This document shows positions 51,478 through 60,658 of a stretch of 64,000 nucleotides of DNA, piece after piece. Within the stretch, counting starts at the first letter, position 1. Each line of letters starts with the position of its first letter. Position numbers and translations under genes: made by a program. The DNA is from Gluconobacter potus (GTDB lineage Bacteria; Pseudomonadota; Alphaproteobacteria; Acetobacterales; Acetobacteraceae): the NCBI RefSeq assembly GCF_015244705.1, contig NZ_JABCQF010000001.1, forward strand, positions 558,001-622,000, read 5' to 3'. Under the pieces are notes generated by a model. That model was not told the origin of the DNA. It saw nothing but the letters and a program-made list of their open reading frames with translations, and searched no databases.

Positions 51478-52353
51478 TCAGGAAATGCTGACAGGCAGCG
51501 TCATGACGTCCTGCAGATAGGCGTCATAAAGACTGCGAAAGACCGGCCCGGGAATCCCACCGCCGACGCATACGCCATCCATTTCGATGACGGGCACAGC
51601 GATCGTCGAGGCGCTCGTATAGAAGGCTTCGGTCGCCTCCAGAACTTCCGCCTTTGAAAAAGGCCGTTCCACGATCGTCAGGCCATGGCGTTTCGCGATC
51701 TCAATGATCGTGCGCCGCGTTATACCCGGCAGGATGTCCTGGGAAAGATTGCGCGTGACCAGTTCATTGCCCCGCGTGACGATGAATGCCGTCGAGGAGG
51801 CGCCTTCCGTGATGAAGTCACCATCGAGCATCCAGGCTTCCTTGACGCCGGCCTGCGTGACGGCATGTTTGGCCATGACCTGCGCCAGAAGCGACGTGGA
51901 TTTGATGTCCCGCCGAGCCCAGCGCAGATCCGGCACGGTGATGATCCGAGCGCCGGTCCCGATGATCGGATTGGACTGGACCTTGCTGAACTGAGGGAAC
52001 ATCACCACGGTCGGTTCGAGACCTTCCGCATACTGGAACGCACGCTCCGCCACGCCACGGCTGACCTGGATATAGATCAGCCCGTTACGCAACTCATTGC
52101 GCCGCATAATCTCCGTTTCGATTTCGGTCCATTTCCCGATACTGAACGGATTGGCAATGCCGATCTCCCCCAGTGAACGGTTCAGACGCTGGAGATGATG
52201 GTCATTATCCACCAGACGTCCCTCGATGACGGCCGTCACTTCATAGACGCCATCCCCGAAAAGAAACCCGCGATCCATGACAGGAATGACGGCCTCCCAG
52301 AGAGGGACAAATGCCCCCCGTACGAACCCGATACGGTTGTCGACAGTCGACAC
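51478..52353 (-). CDS. D-amino acid aminotransferase (PLP fold type IV)
   Basis: This protein of about 291 residues has the fold-type IV marks RGFLFGDGVYE, YIQVSRGVAER and RRDIKSTSLLAQ with the PLP-binding lysine (Lys151). D-alanine/D-amino acid aminotransferases and branched-chain enzymes share the fold; length and the RGVAERAF line favour the D-amino acid type. I place the start at GTG 52353, four bases after GGGGAGAG, rather than at an upstream frame to 52434. It is the first gene of the aminotransferase-RidA-reductase unit and divergent from the hydantoinase-like gene. It would convert D-amino acids released by the carbamoylase at 54.9 kb to keto acids. Confidence 0.87.
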   Translation of the reverse strand: MSTVDNRIGFVRGAFVPLWEAVIPVMDRGFLFGDGVYEVTAVIEGRLVDNDHHLQRLNRSLGEIGIANPFSIGKWTEIETEIMRRNELRNGLIYIQVSRGVAERAFQYAEGLEPTVVMFPQFSKVQSNPIIGTGARIITVPDLRWARRDIKSTSLLAQVMAKHAVTQAGVKEAWMLDGDFITEGASSTAFIVTRGNELVTRNLSQDILPGITRRTIIEIAKRHGLTIVERPFSKAEVLEATEAFYTSASTIAVPVIEMDGVCVGGGIPGPVFRSLYDAYLQDVMTLPVSIS

Positions 52354-52555
52354 GATCTCTCCCCTGCAAGCCGGCCTGTTGACACTCTGTATAAAAGAAG
52401 TTTCCCGCGCTGGCATATCGGATATCCGGACCAACTATTCATGGGCGTGATACTCCCCTCCAACTGCCGATAGAGGAGGCACTGGACGCCCCTGCGCGCG
52501 CCATGGAGTATTTTTCGACCCGATATCATTCGCAGAGCAGGCAAGGGCGATCCTC

Positions 52556-53872
52556 ATGGACCATTTCGATCTCATCCTGAAAAACGGGACTGTTGTCACC
52601 TCATCGCAGGAACGCGCCGATATCGGCTGCCGTGACGGAAAAATCGTCGCCATCGGAGATCTCGGTCGCGCAGAAGCGACCGAAGTCATCGACTGCACCA
52701 GCCTGTATATCCTGCCCGGTATCATCGACCCGCATGTCCATCTTCGCGAACCGGGAAACGCCAGCGTCGAGACCATCCATGACGGCACGAAAGGCGCCAT
52801 CCTCGGCGGCGTGACAACCGTATTCGACATGCCCAACACGGCTGAATCGGTCGTTTCCAAAGAGGTTCTGGACCGCAAGCGCGCCATGATCCTCGGCAAA
52901 AGCTGGTGCGATATCGGGCTTTATGTCGGGGCGACAAAGAAGAATATCGACATGCTGGATACGCTCGAAGTCCAGGACAATGTCTGCGCGATCAAGGTTT
53001 TTGCAGGCTCATCGACAGGCGATCTGCTCGTCGATGACGATGCCAGTCTCGAAGCCCTGATGCGCAACGGCACCCGCCGCGTCTGCTACCATTCCGAGGA
53101 CGAGACACGTCTTCAGGAACGTAAGAAGCTCTTTTCCGTCGGCCAGCCCTATCGCACGCATATGGAATGGCGGGACGTCGAATGTGCATTTCTCGGCACC
53201 CGGCGTCTGATGACCCTGGCGCGAAAGACGGGCCGCAAAACCCATATCCTGCATGTCTCCACCGCCGAGGAACTCGCCTATATGCGCGATTTCAAGGATA
53301 TCGGAACGGTCGAGGTTCTGGTCAATCACCTCACGCAGGTCGGGCCGGAAGTGTACGATCGTCTCGGCGGCTACGCCATCATGAACCCGCCCATCCGGGA
53401 CCAGCGCCACTACGATGCCTCCTGGGCAGCGGTCAACGCAGGCGATGTGGACTGCATCGGCTCCGATCACGCGCCCCATTCCCGCGAGGCCAAGGAACGC
53501 CCCTGGCCGCTGACGTCGGCGGGACTGACAGGAGTGCAGACGCTCGTTCCGATCATGCTCGATCATGTAAATGCCGGTCGCCTGCCGCTCGAGCGTATGG
53601 CAGCCCTGATGTCAGCCGGTCCCGCGCGTGTCTACGGCGCCGTCGGCAAGGGCCATATTGCCCCCGGCTATGACGCAGACTTCACGATCGTTGATCTCGC
53701 GCACCGTCGGACCATCGAGGAAAGCTGGATTACGTCCCCCTGTGGCTGGACACCGTTTGCAGGCATGTCCTGCACGGGCTGGCCCGTCATGACGGTCATT
53801 CGCGGCCAGGCCGTCATGCGTGACGACGAGATCATCGGCTCGCCCCGCGGTGCGGTCGTCTCTTTCTCGTGA
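52556..53872 (+). CDS. Dihydroorotase/hydantoinase-family cyclic amidohydrolase
   Basis: This 438-residue enzyme of the class I dihydroorotase / hydantoinase group has metal ligands in DPHVHLREPG, a carbamylated lysine candidate in CAIKVFAGSS, histidines in VCYHSEDE and HILHVST, and the aspartate in IGSDHAPH. The C-terminal half resembles dihydroorotases, which open a cyclic ureide ring, but the setting among a D-carbamoylase, a racemase and an aminotransferase makes a hydantoin- or dihydropyrimidine-type role more likely than pyrimidine biosynthesis. AGGG lies eight bases before the ATG. It ends three bases from the convergent LysR gene. Confidence 0.85.
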   Translation: MDHFDLILKNGTVVTSSQERADIGCRDGKIVAIGDLGRAEATEVIDCTSLYILPGIIDPHVHLREPGNASVETIHDGTKGAILGGVTTVFDMPNTAESVVSKEVLDRKRAMILGKSWCDIGLYVGATKKNIDMLDTLEVQDNVCAIKVFAGSSTGDLLVDDDASLEALMRNGTRRVCYHSEDETRLQERKKLFSVGQPYRTHMEWRDVECAFLGTRRLMTLARKTGRKTHILHVSTAEELAYMRDFKDIGTVEVLVNHLTQVGPEVYDRLGGYAIMNPPIRDQRHYDASWAAVNAGDVDCIGSDHAPHSREAKERPWPLTSAGLTGVQTLVPIMLDHVNAGRLPLERMAALMSAGPARVYGAVGKGHIAPGYDADFTIVDLAHRRTIEESWITSPCGWTPFAGMSCTGWPVMTVIRGQAVMRDDEIIGSPRGAVVSFS

Positions 53873-53875
53873 CGC

Positions 53876-54769
53876 TCAGAGGTCTTTCGGAAGATCGCCC
53901 ACAACCTCGCGGACGCGCTCAAGGAAAAAGCGCCCCAGTCGCGAAAGCGAGCGATTTTCGGACCATATCGCATAGGCCGCCACGGGAATGGCCGGTGCAA
54001 AGGGGCGGCTGACGAGCTTGAAACGCCCCGATGATGCCGTCAGGGGGTCCACGATCGCGACCCCCGCATTGGCTTCCGCAAGGGTGCAGGCCGTATTGGC
54101 ATACCGGACTTCAGCCGAGAAAGTGAAACCCTCGTCTTCCTGATCGAAGGCGGACCGGGTGGCTTCTCCGAGCTTGGTGCCGGATTCCAGCGCGATGAAA
54201 TGATAGTCCCGCAGATCCCAGGGCCGTATCTGCCGCCGCTCGCTGAGCGGATGGCCCGGCGGCATGACGCAGACCATCTCTCCACGATACAGAACCTCTG
54301 AAGCCAGACCCGGTTTCCCGCTGAACCCCAAGGCAAACCCCAGCTCCGCCTTGTGGCTTTCCACGCTGTTGATGACCCCTTCATAGCGGCGGACGTCGAA
54401 ATACGTCCGGATTTTCGGCCGAAGAGACTGCGTGCGCTGGATCGCGGTTGCGAGCATGCCATACCCGATGGGCGGCGTGGCCACGAGCCTGAGCTGCCCG
54501 GCCCGGCTGTCCCGCAGATCCTGGATCCGGCCTTCAAGCCTCTCATGCAGATCGAAAATTGCTTCTGCGTCATCCACGATGATCGTGGCCTCAGGGGTAG
54601 GATAGATCCGGTTATTGACTCTCTGGAACAATGCGAAACCGACCTGATCCTCCATCGTGCGAATGGCATTGCTGATTGCAGGCTGCGACAGCCCCAGAAC
54701 GCGCGCGGCTGCGACGGTTGTATTGTGGCGAATGATCGCCCGGAGGATCTCGATCTGGCGAAGGTTCAT
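53876..54769 (-). CDS. LysR-family regulator of the D-carbamoylase/ABC operon
   Basis: This 297-residue regulator has a LysR winged helix at the start (MNLRQIEILRAIIRHNTTVAAA, then GLSQPAISNAIRTME) and a long effector domain. The type is closest to the OccR/NocR and ArgP-like regulators of opine and amino-acid use. It is divergent from the carbamoylase operon across a 92-143 base region with a TTAGC/GCTAA dyad, which fits a LysR T-N11-A site. The inducer could be a carbamoyl amino acid or hydantoin; this is inferred. Confidence 0.87.
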   Translation of the reverse strand: MNLRQIEILRAIIRHNTTVAAARVLGLSQPAISNAIRTMEDQVGFALFQRVNNRIYPTPEATIIVDDAEAIFDLHERLEGRIQDLRDSRAGQLRLVATPPIGYGMLATAIQRTQSLRPKIRTYFDVRRYEGVINSVESHKAELGFALGFSGKPGLASEVLYRGEMVCVMPPGHPLSERRQIRPWDLRDYHFIALESGTKLGEATRSAFDQEDEGFTFSAEVRYANTACTLAEANAGVAIVDPLTASSGRFKLVSRPFAPAIPVAAYAIWSENRSLSRLGRFFLERVREVVGDLPKDL

Positions 54770-54805
54770 CTATAAGTTTTTTGAATATGAAGGTGGGATA
54801 TCTGA

Positions 54806-54826
54806 TTAGCCGGATTATTGAGCTAA
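54806..54826. promoter_or_regulatory. TTAGC-N11-GCTAA dyad, probable LysR-type operator
   Basis: TTAGC at 54806-54810 and GCTAA at 54822-54826 are complementary with an 11-base centre, the usual geometry of LysR sites. It lies 37 bases upstream of the LysR start and 87 bases upstream of the chosen carbamoylase start. Confidence 0.5.
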
Positions 54827-54912
54827 CCGAAACAAAATGGCAATGAATTTGTGGCCGGCCGGTGTGCGAAGGGGTTCGCCGTCGTGCCATCATGAGACCC
54901 GGACGAGAGAAA

Positions 54913-55872
54913 ATGACTATGGGACGGATCATTCGGATTGCCGCAGCCCAGATGGGGCCGACACAGAAGGCGGATGAGCGCAGCCACACGGTAAGGCGCA
55001 TGATTGCGCTGCTGGAGGAGGCCGCTTCGAAAGGAGCCACTCTCGTCGTCTATCCGGAACTCGCGTTTACGACGTTTTTTCCGCGCTGGCTGCTCGAAGG
55101 CCATGAACTGCTGAAGGAATATGAGCGCTCCATGCCCAATCCAGAGGTGCAGCCGCTGTTTGACCGCGCCCGGGAACTCGGCATCGGCTTTTACGTCGGC
55201 TATGCGGAGCTGACACCGGAAGGCGAGCGCTTCAACACCAGCATCATCGTCGCCTGCGATGGCACGATCCTTGGCAAGTACCGTAAGGTCCATCTGCCCG
55301 GTTCGGTGGAGCCGCGGCCCGGTGCGAAATTCCAGCAACTTGAAAAGCGGTATTTCAAATACGGAGACCTCGGTTTCCCGGTTTACCGTGCAGGAGCGGA
55401 ATGGTCCAACGCGCTCATCGGCATGCTGATCTGCAACGACCGCCGCTGGCCGGAAGCTTGGCGCGCCCTGGCTCTGCAGGGCATGGAGCTGCTCTGCGTG
55501 GGCTACAACTCCGCCGCGTATGACCCCAACGGCGGCGATACCGAAAGTGCGGATCTGCGGACATTCCATGCCCAGCTCGTGGCGCAGGCAAATGCCTATA
55601 TGAACGCCTGCTGGGCCGTGGCCATCGCAAAAGCGGGCGACGAAGATGGATCCTGCCTGATCGGCGGAAGCTGCATCGTCAATCCGAACGGCCAGATCGT
55701 TGCGCAGGCACAGACCCTTGCCGATGAAGTGATTGTTGCCGACTGTGATCTTGATCTCTGCCAGCAGGGCAAGACCAAGATGTTCAACTTCGAGGCACAT
55801 CGCCGGCCGCAATGGTACACCCGCATTACAAGCCAGACGGGCGTCGTCTACCCGGAGGACGAAATCGGCTGA
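54913..55872 (+). CDS. N-carbamoyl-D-amino acid hydrolase (D-carbamoylase, nitrilase superfamily)
   Basis: This 319-residue nitrilase-superfamily amidase closely resembles the Agrobacterium D-carbamoylase, including LAFTTFFPRW and FICNDRRWPEAWR-type blocks. The Glu-Lys-Cys triad is at Glu49 (YPELAF), Lys125 (KYRKVHLPG) and Cys174 (LICNDRR) from this start. The enzyme hydrolyses N-carbamoyl-D-amino acids to D-amino acid, ammonia and carbon dioxide. I prefer ATG at 54913, just after GAGAG; an earlier ATG at 54862 adds a basic leader. It leads the ABC operon and shares a base with the binding-protein start (TGATG). Confidence 0.92.
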   Translation: MTMGRIIRIAAAQMGPTQKADERSHTVRRMIALLEEAASKGATLVVYPELAFTTFFPRWLLEGHELLKEYERSMPNPEVQPLFDRARELGIGFYVGYAELTPEGERFNTSIIVACDGTILGKYRKVHLPGSVEPRPGAKFQQLEKRYFKYGDLGFPVYRAGAEWSNALIGMLICNDRRWPEAWRALALQGMELLCVGYNSAAYDPNGGDTESADLRTFHAQLVAQANAYMNACWAVAIAKAGDEDGSCLIGGSCIVNPNGQIVAQAQTLADEVIVADCDLDLCQQGKTKMFNFEAHRRPQWYTRITSQTGVVYPEDEIG

Positions 55873-56684
55873 TGACGTCGAAATTCCGGACACTCCTGTC
55901 TCTGACGGCCTGTCTCCTTCTGGGGCAGGTGGGGGCCGCGCTGGCGTCTCCCGGAGTGCTCCGGATTTCGGTCAATCCGATCTATCCGCCCCTCGAATTC
56001 CGCGATCCGGTCACGGACCGCCTGACCGGCTTCGACATCGATTTCGGAAACGCCCTGGCGGCCCGCATGGGCGTAAAGGCGCAATGGGTCGAGACGGCCT
56101 TCCCCCAGATGATCCCTTCCGTCCAGAGCGGCCGGACCGACATGATCCTCAGCGGATTTTCCGACCGCCCCGAACGCCGCGCCTTTCTGGATTTCCTCGA
56201 CTATCTCAAGTCCGGCGCACAGGTCCTTATCCTGTCACAGGGCGACGTCCAGAGCCCGGAGATGCTGTGCGGACAAAAAGTCGCCGCCAGCCGCGCCACA
56301 TCCTTCCCCACCATGATCCGCCAGTGGAGCCATGATCACTGCGAGACGCAGGGACGTCCCGCGATGGTGTTCTACCCGTCCGAAAGCGGAGCCGACGCCC
56401 GGATCCAGCTCCTTCAAGGGCGCGTCGCCGCCATGGTGCAGGGGGGCGAGACGGTCGGATATTTCATCGACATCACCCATCACGCCTTTCGCAGGCTTGG
56501 AAATCCCCTGTCGAACATGCTTCTTTCGATGGCGTTCCCAAAGGGGCACGCGGCTCTTGAGGCGCAGGTCGCCCACGCCTTCGCGGATCTCAGGGCAGAC
56601 GGAACCTACGCGCGCCTTCTCCAGCGCTGGTCCCTTCAGGACGCGGCACTTCCCGACACAGACTCAGACGGATCGACGCCATGA
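55872..56684 (+). CDS. Periplasmic amino-acid-type binding protein (SBP family 3), copy 1
   Basis: This 270-residue family-3 binding protein has a signal peptide (MTSKFRTLLSLTACLLLGQ, cut after ALAS) and the lines SVNPIYPPLEFRDP and GFDIDFGNALA. A cysteine pair (MLCGQK and DHCETQ) lies in the hinge region, as in the second binding protein downstream. The ligand is probably a carbamoyl amino acid, hydantoin or related compound rather than a normal amino acid; this is inferred from operon partners. Its start shares a base with the carbamoylase stop. Confidence 0.88.
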   Translation: MTSKFRTLLSLTACLLLGQVGAALASPGVLRISVNPIYPPLEFRDPVTDRLTGFDIDFGNALAARMGVKAQWVETAFPQMIPSVQSGRTDMILSGFSDRPERRAFLDFLDYLKSGAQVLILSQGDVQSPEMLCGQKVAASRATSFPTMIRQWSHDHCETQGRPAMVFYPSESGADARIQLLQGRVAAMVQGGETVGYFIDITHHAFRRLGNPLSNMLLSMAFPKGHAALEAQVAHAFADLRADGTYARLLQRWSLQDAALPDTDSDGSTP

Positions 56685-57517
56685 CCAGAACGACAGAGTC
56701 TTCCCGGCTACTTGCCCTTCCGCGCGGCAGACATATCGCATGGACGCAGATCGCATCGGGCGTCGTGCTGCTCGCCCTGTGCGCCTGGATCATCCATGCC
56801 TTCGCCGTGGGGCAGATCGAATGGCGCTATGTCGGCCAATTCCTGTTCGTGCCCTCCATCCTGCGCGGTGTGGGCGCCACGCTGCTGATGGCCGTATGCG
56901 CCATGGCACTCGGTATGGTCGCGGGCATCATCCTGGCCTTGGGCCGTCTGTCCACGGCATGGCTGCCCCGGATCGTCTCGGGGCTGTATGTCTGGCTGTT
57001 CCGCGGCGTGCCGGTCATCCTGCAACTGCTGATCTGGTTCAACCTCGCGCTGATCTTTCCCCATGTCACCCTGCCGGGCATCGGCTCCTACCGGACGGTC
57101 GATCTCATGACGCCGTTCCTCTCGGCCCTGTTCGGTCTGGGGCTCAATCAGGCCGCCTATATTGCCGAAATATTCCGCGCCGGTTTCCAGAGCGTGGATC
57201 GCGGACAGTATGAAGCCGCATCCGCCATCGGCATGACGCGCCTGACAGCCATGCGCCGCATCATTTTCCCGCAGGCCTTCCGGACGGTCATCCCGCCGCT
57301 GGGCAACGAATTCATCAACATGATCAAGCTGACCTCACTCGCCAGCCTCATCCAGTATCCCGAAGTCCTGCACAATGCGGAGACGATCTATTACGCCAAC
57401 ACACGCGTGATCGAACTGCTGATCGTCGCCGGCTTCTGGTACCTAGCGGCCGTGACCGTCCTCTCGCCGTTGCAGCACCTGCTCGAACGCCGCTTTTCGC
57501 GAGGCAAATCCGCATGA
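56681..57517 (+). CDS. Amino-acid-type ABC transporter permease
   Basis: This 278-residue HisM-type permease has an N-terminal cytoplasmic tail, about five to six hydrophobic segments and the EAA loop [17 protein letters not shown] at about residues 185-205. It overlaps the binding protein by four bases and the ATPase by four bases. It is the only permease in this operon, so the channel is probably a homodimer. Substrate follows from the binding proteins. Confidence 0.91.
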   Translation: MTRTTESSRLLALPRGRHIAWTQIASGVVLLALCAWIIHAFAVGQIEWRYVGQFLFVPSILRGVGATLLMAVCAMALGMVAGIILALGRLSTAWLPRIVSGLYVWLFRGVPVILQLLIWFNLALIFPHVTLPGIGSYRTVDLMTPFLSALFGLGLNQAAYIAEIFRAGFQSVDRGQYEAASAIGMTRLTAMRRIIFPQAFRTVIPPLGNEFINMIKLTSLASLIQYPEVLHNAETIYYANTRVIELLIVAGFWYLAAVTVLSPLQHLLERRFSRGKSA

Positions 57518-58296
57518 CCGAACCTGCGATCTGGATCCGGAACCTGCACAAATCCTTCGGCGCAAACCCCGTCCTGCGCGGCGTGTCGCTCGACATCCCG
57601 CCCGGTCAGGTCGTCTGCGTCCTCGGCGGCTCCGGCTCAGGCAAGACGACCCTGCTGCGCTGCATCGCCCAGCTTGAAACGGCGGAAGACGGCCTGATCG
57701 TCATGAGCGGTGAACTGCTCGGGCATCAGGAACGCAACGGGCGCCTTGTTCCCCGCAATGCCCGTGATATCGCCCGTCAGAGACGGCTGGCCGGTATGGT
57801 CTTCCAGCGTTTCAACCTTTTCCCGCACATGACAGCCCTCGAAAACGTCATGGAAGGTCCGGTCCGCGTGCAGAAACGCCCGGCTGCGGATGTGAAACAC
57901 GAAGCGCTGGAGCTTCTGCGCAGCGTCGGGATGGAGCATCGCGCGAACCATTATCCCGCACAGCTTTCCGGCGGCCAGCAGCAGCGCGTCGCCATCGCCC
58001 GCGCCCTGGCGCTGAAACCTGCTGTCATGCTGTTCGACGAACCAACCAGCGCGCTCGATCCGGAATCCGTGGGCGACGTCCTGGCCGTCATGCAGAGCGT
58101 CGCAGCCAGCGGCGTGACGATGCTGGTCGTCACCCATGAACTCTCTTTCGCCCGGGAAGTCGCCGATCGCATCCTGTTCATGGATGGCGGCGTCATCCTG
58201 GAAGATGCCCCGACCGCCGACTTCTTCGGAACACCGCGCGAGGAACGCACACGCGCCTTCCTCGCAGCAGTTCTCGGCCAGAAATCAACTGCCTGA
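57514..58296 (+). CDS. Amino-acid-type ABC transporter ATPase
   Basis: This 260-residue ATPase of the GlnQ/HisP group has Walker [12 protein letters not shown], the Q-loop [10 protein letters not shown], the signature [17 protein letters not shown], Walker [12 protein letters not shown] and the H-loop VTHELSF. All motifs are intact. The start overlaps the permease stop by four bases. It drives the importer with the two binding proteins of the operon. Confidence 0.94.
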   Translation: MTEPAIWIRNLHKSFGANPVLRGVSLDIPPGQVVCVLGGSGSGKTTLLRCIAQLETAEDGLIVMSGELLGHQERNGRLVPRNARDIARQRRLAGMVFQRFNLFPHMTALENVMEGPVRVQKRPAADVKHEALELLRSVGMEHRANHYPAQLSGGQQQRVAIARALALKPAVMLFDEPTSALDPESVGDVLAVMQSVAASGVTMLVVTHELSFAREVADRILFMDGGVILEDAPTADFFGTPREERTRAFLAAVLGQKSTA

Positions 58297-58319
58297 TACT
58301 TTCCAAGCGGAGATACCCC

Positions 58320-59204
58320 ATGATTCGCAGCTACGACGACGTTCCGATCCGCCCCTCGAATCTCGCAGGACCGGCTCCGGAATTCCCCTGGCCCCACGGC
58401 ATGCGGGCCGCGATGATGCTCTCCTTCGACATCGACGCCGAAAGCGCCATCACCAGCAAGGACCCGTCCCATGCGGACAAGCTCGTCTCGATGTCCTATG
58501 GCGGCTATGAAGCCCGCGTCGGACTGCCCAAGGTCCTCGAACTGCTGCGCGAACTGGACCTGAAAGCCACGTTCTTCACAACCGGCTGGGCCGCGGATGC
58601 ATACCCCGCGATGGTGGAAAGCGTCCTGCGCGACGGCCATGAAGTCGGCCATCACGGCTATCATCACCTGCTGCCCGATCCCGGATCGTCCCATATCGAA
58701 GACGAACTGGCACGCGGTTTCGAGGCGCTGGCCAAGCATGGCGTCCGCCCGGTGGGCTACAGGGCGCCCTATGGCGAAAGCTGTGACGAACTGCGCACCG
58801 CGCTCAAGCGCGAAGGCATGCTCTATTCCAGCTCATGGCGCGACGATGTGCGCCCCTACAGGCAGGTCCTGCCGGACCTTTCGGCGGGCGTCGTCGAGCT
58901 GCCGCCATCCTCCTGTTTCGATGACTGGATGCACGGCCTCAGCACCCGCTTTGGGGCGCGCTCGATCTTCCCGAAGGAACATGTCCTGTCCATGTGGAAG
59001 GACGAGCTGGACGAAACCCGCGCCTGGGGAGCCATGGTCGGCACCGTCCTGCACCCGCTCGTCAGCGGGCGCCCGATGCGCCTGCGCCTTCTGCGCCACT
59101 TCCTGACCTACACGATCGAATGCCGTGACGTCTGGATCGCCACGGGCGAGCAGATCGCCCGCCATTTCGAGGCGTGTGAAGCCGGCGGATCGAACGCATC
59201 ATGA
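58320..59204 (+). CDS. NodB-fold polysaccharide-deacetylase-family protein, probable cyclic imide/ureide hydrolase
   Basis: The 294-residue protein has the NodB-fold motifs: SFDIDAES for the metal and catalytic aspartates, GHHGYHH for the zinc histidines and GYRAPYGE. It lacks a signal peptide, so it works in the cytoplasm and not on a cell-wall polymer. The branch with this layout includes HpPgdA, cyclic imide hydrolase and allantoinase PuuE. In an operon for carbamoyl amino acids, opening of a cyclic imide or hydantoin ring is the best reading. It begins 23 bases after the ATPase with GGAG as ribosome-binding site, and its end overlaps the next amidohydrolase. Confidence 0.83.
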   Translation: MIRSYDDVPIRPSNLAGPAPEFPWPHGMRAAMMLSFDIDAESAITSKDPSHADKLVSMSYGGYEARVGLPKVLELLRELDLKATFFTTGWAADAYPAMVESVLRDGHEVGHHGYHHLLPDPGSSHIEDELARGFEALAKHGVRPVGYRAPYGESCDELRTALKREGMLYSSSWRDDVRPYRQVLPDLSAGVVELPPSSCFDDWMHGLSTRFGARSIFPKEHVLSMWKDELDETRAWGAMVGTVLHPLVSGRPMRLRLLRHFLTYTIECRDVWIATGEQIARHFEACEAGGSNAS

Positions 59205-60658
59205 GCGCCCGTCCGATCCGCATTTCCGGCCTGCGACAGGCCGTCCTGTGGGATGACCGCAGCGCAGGGCATGTCTATGCGCCCGACACCGACCTCGTGA
59301 TCGAAGGCGGCAAAATCGTCTTCGCCGGCCCGGCATCGGAACTGCCGGATGCGTATGCAGCGCTTCCCGTGGATGTCGACGGGCGCGACCTCATGGCCAT
59401 GCCGGGTCTGGTGGACGTCCATTCCCACCCGGCGACGGAACCCATGAGCCGCGGCATGTTCGACGAACTCGGCTCGCCCGGCCTGTTCTATTCGTCCCTG
59501 TACGAATACATGCCGGTCTTCCGCGCCGACGCCGCCAGCAAACCGGACTGCGCCCGGGTCGCCTACAGCGAAATGTTGCTCTCGGGCGTCACCACGATCG
59601 TGGACCTCTCCACGCCGTGGGCCGGCTGGCTCGATGCGGCGACGGAAAGCGGGCTCCGGGTCTGTCTGGGGTCAATGTTCCGCTCTGCCGCCTGGAAAAC
59701 CACGAACGGCTATACCGTCGACTACACTTGGAGCGAGGACGGCGGCCAGCGCTCGATGGACGAGGCGCTGGAAACCGTCGATGCGGCGCAGGCCGATGCA
59801 TCGGGCCGTCTGTCCGGCATGATCGTCCCCGCCCAGATCGACACCTGCTCGCCCGAAATCCTGAAAGCCTCGTTCGCCGCCGCCGAAAAGCGGGATCTCC
59901 CGTGGCAGACCCATGCGGCACAGTCGATCGTCGAGTTCCAGGAAATCACCCGCCGCCACGGCATGACGCCCGTCCAGTGGCTCGACAGTCTGGGCGTGCT
60001 CTCCAGCCGCAGCATCATCGGACATGCGATCTTTCTGGACGACCATCCGTCCACGCCTTGGCACACAAAACGCGACCTCGACATCCTCGTCAGCCGGGAC
60101 GCCGCGGTCGCACACTGCGCCACGGTCTTCGCCCGGCGCGGCTACGTCCTGCGCGACTTCGGACGCTACAAACGCGCCGGAATCCGCATCGGACTGGGGA
60201 CGGATACCTACCCGCACACCATCCTCGACGATCTGCGTCTGACGGCCTATCTGGGCCGCGTGCAGGAACAGACCCCCGAGGCCGTCTCCACGCGCGACGT
60301 GTTCGATGCCGCCACCTGCATCGGCGCCTCGCTGCTCGGAAGGGACGATATCGGCCGCCTGAAAACCGGCGGCCCGGCCGATCTGGTTCTGGTCGACCTG
60401 TCGCATCCGATGATGCGCCCCTCGATCGACCCGGTGCGCTCGCTCATTTTCTCGGCCGATGACCGCGCCATTCACTCCGTCTACGTGGCGGGCCGCAAGG
60501 TGGTGGAGAAGGGACGGGTGCTGACGATGGATTATGAAGGGGCAACATCCCGTCTGGTCGAGGAACAGGCGCGGATCGTCGGCTCCGTCGCCCAGCGCGA
60601 CCGGCTGGGCCGGTCCGTGGAAACGCTCGTCCCGGCCACCTTTCCGACCCGCCGCTGA
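59201..60658 (+). CDS. TrzA/AtzB-type amidohydrolase (cytosine deaminase/chlorohydrolase superfamily)
   Basis: This 485-residue metal-dependent hydrolase has the HxH pair in GLVDVHSHPATE, a histidine in QTHAAQSI, another in IIGHAIFLDD and the aspartate in GLGTDTYP, the layout of the TrzA/AtzB/guanine deaminase group. These enzymes remove amino or other groups from ring carbons, often in nitrogen heterocycles. The gene overlaps the NodB-fold gene and shares a base with the second binding-protein gene. It may deaminate an amino- or imino-substituted ring so that the other hydrolases can open it; the substrate is not evident. Confidence 0.85.
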   Translation: MSARPIRISGLRQAVLWDDRSAGHVYAPDTDLVIEGGKIVFAGPASELPDAYAALPVDVDGRDLMAMPGLVDVHSHPATEPMSRGMFDELGSPGLFYSSLYEYMPVFRADAASKPDCARVAYSEMLLSGVTTIVDLSTPWAGWLDAATESGLRVCLGSMFRSAAWKTTNGYTVDYTWSEDGGQRSMDEALETVDAAQADASGRLSGMIVPAQIDTCSPEILKASFAAAEKRDLPWQTHAAQSIVEFQEITRRHGMTPVQWLDSLGVLSSRSIIGHAIFLDDHPSTPWHTKRDLDILVSRDAAVAHCATVFARRGYVLRDFGRYKRAGIRIGLGTDTYPHTILDDLRLTAYLGRVQEQTPEAVSTRDVFDAATCIGASLLGRDDIGRLKTGGPADLVLVDLSHPMMRPSIDPVRSLIFSADDRAIHSVYVAGRKVVEKGRVLTMDYEGATSRLVEEQARIVGSVAQRDRLGRSVETLVPATFPTRR

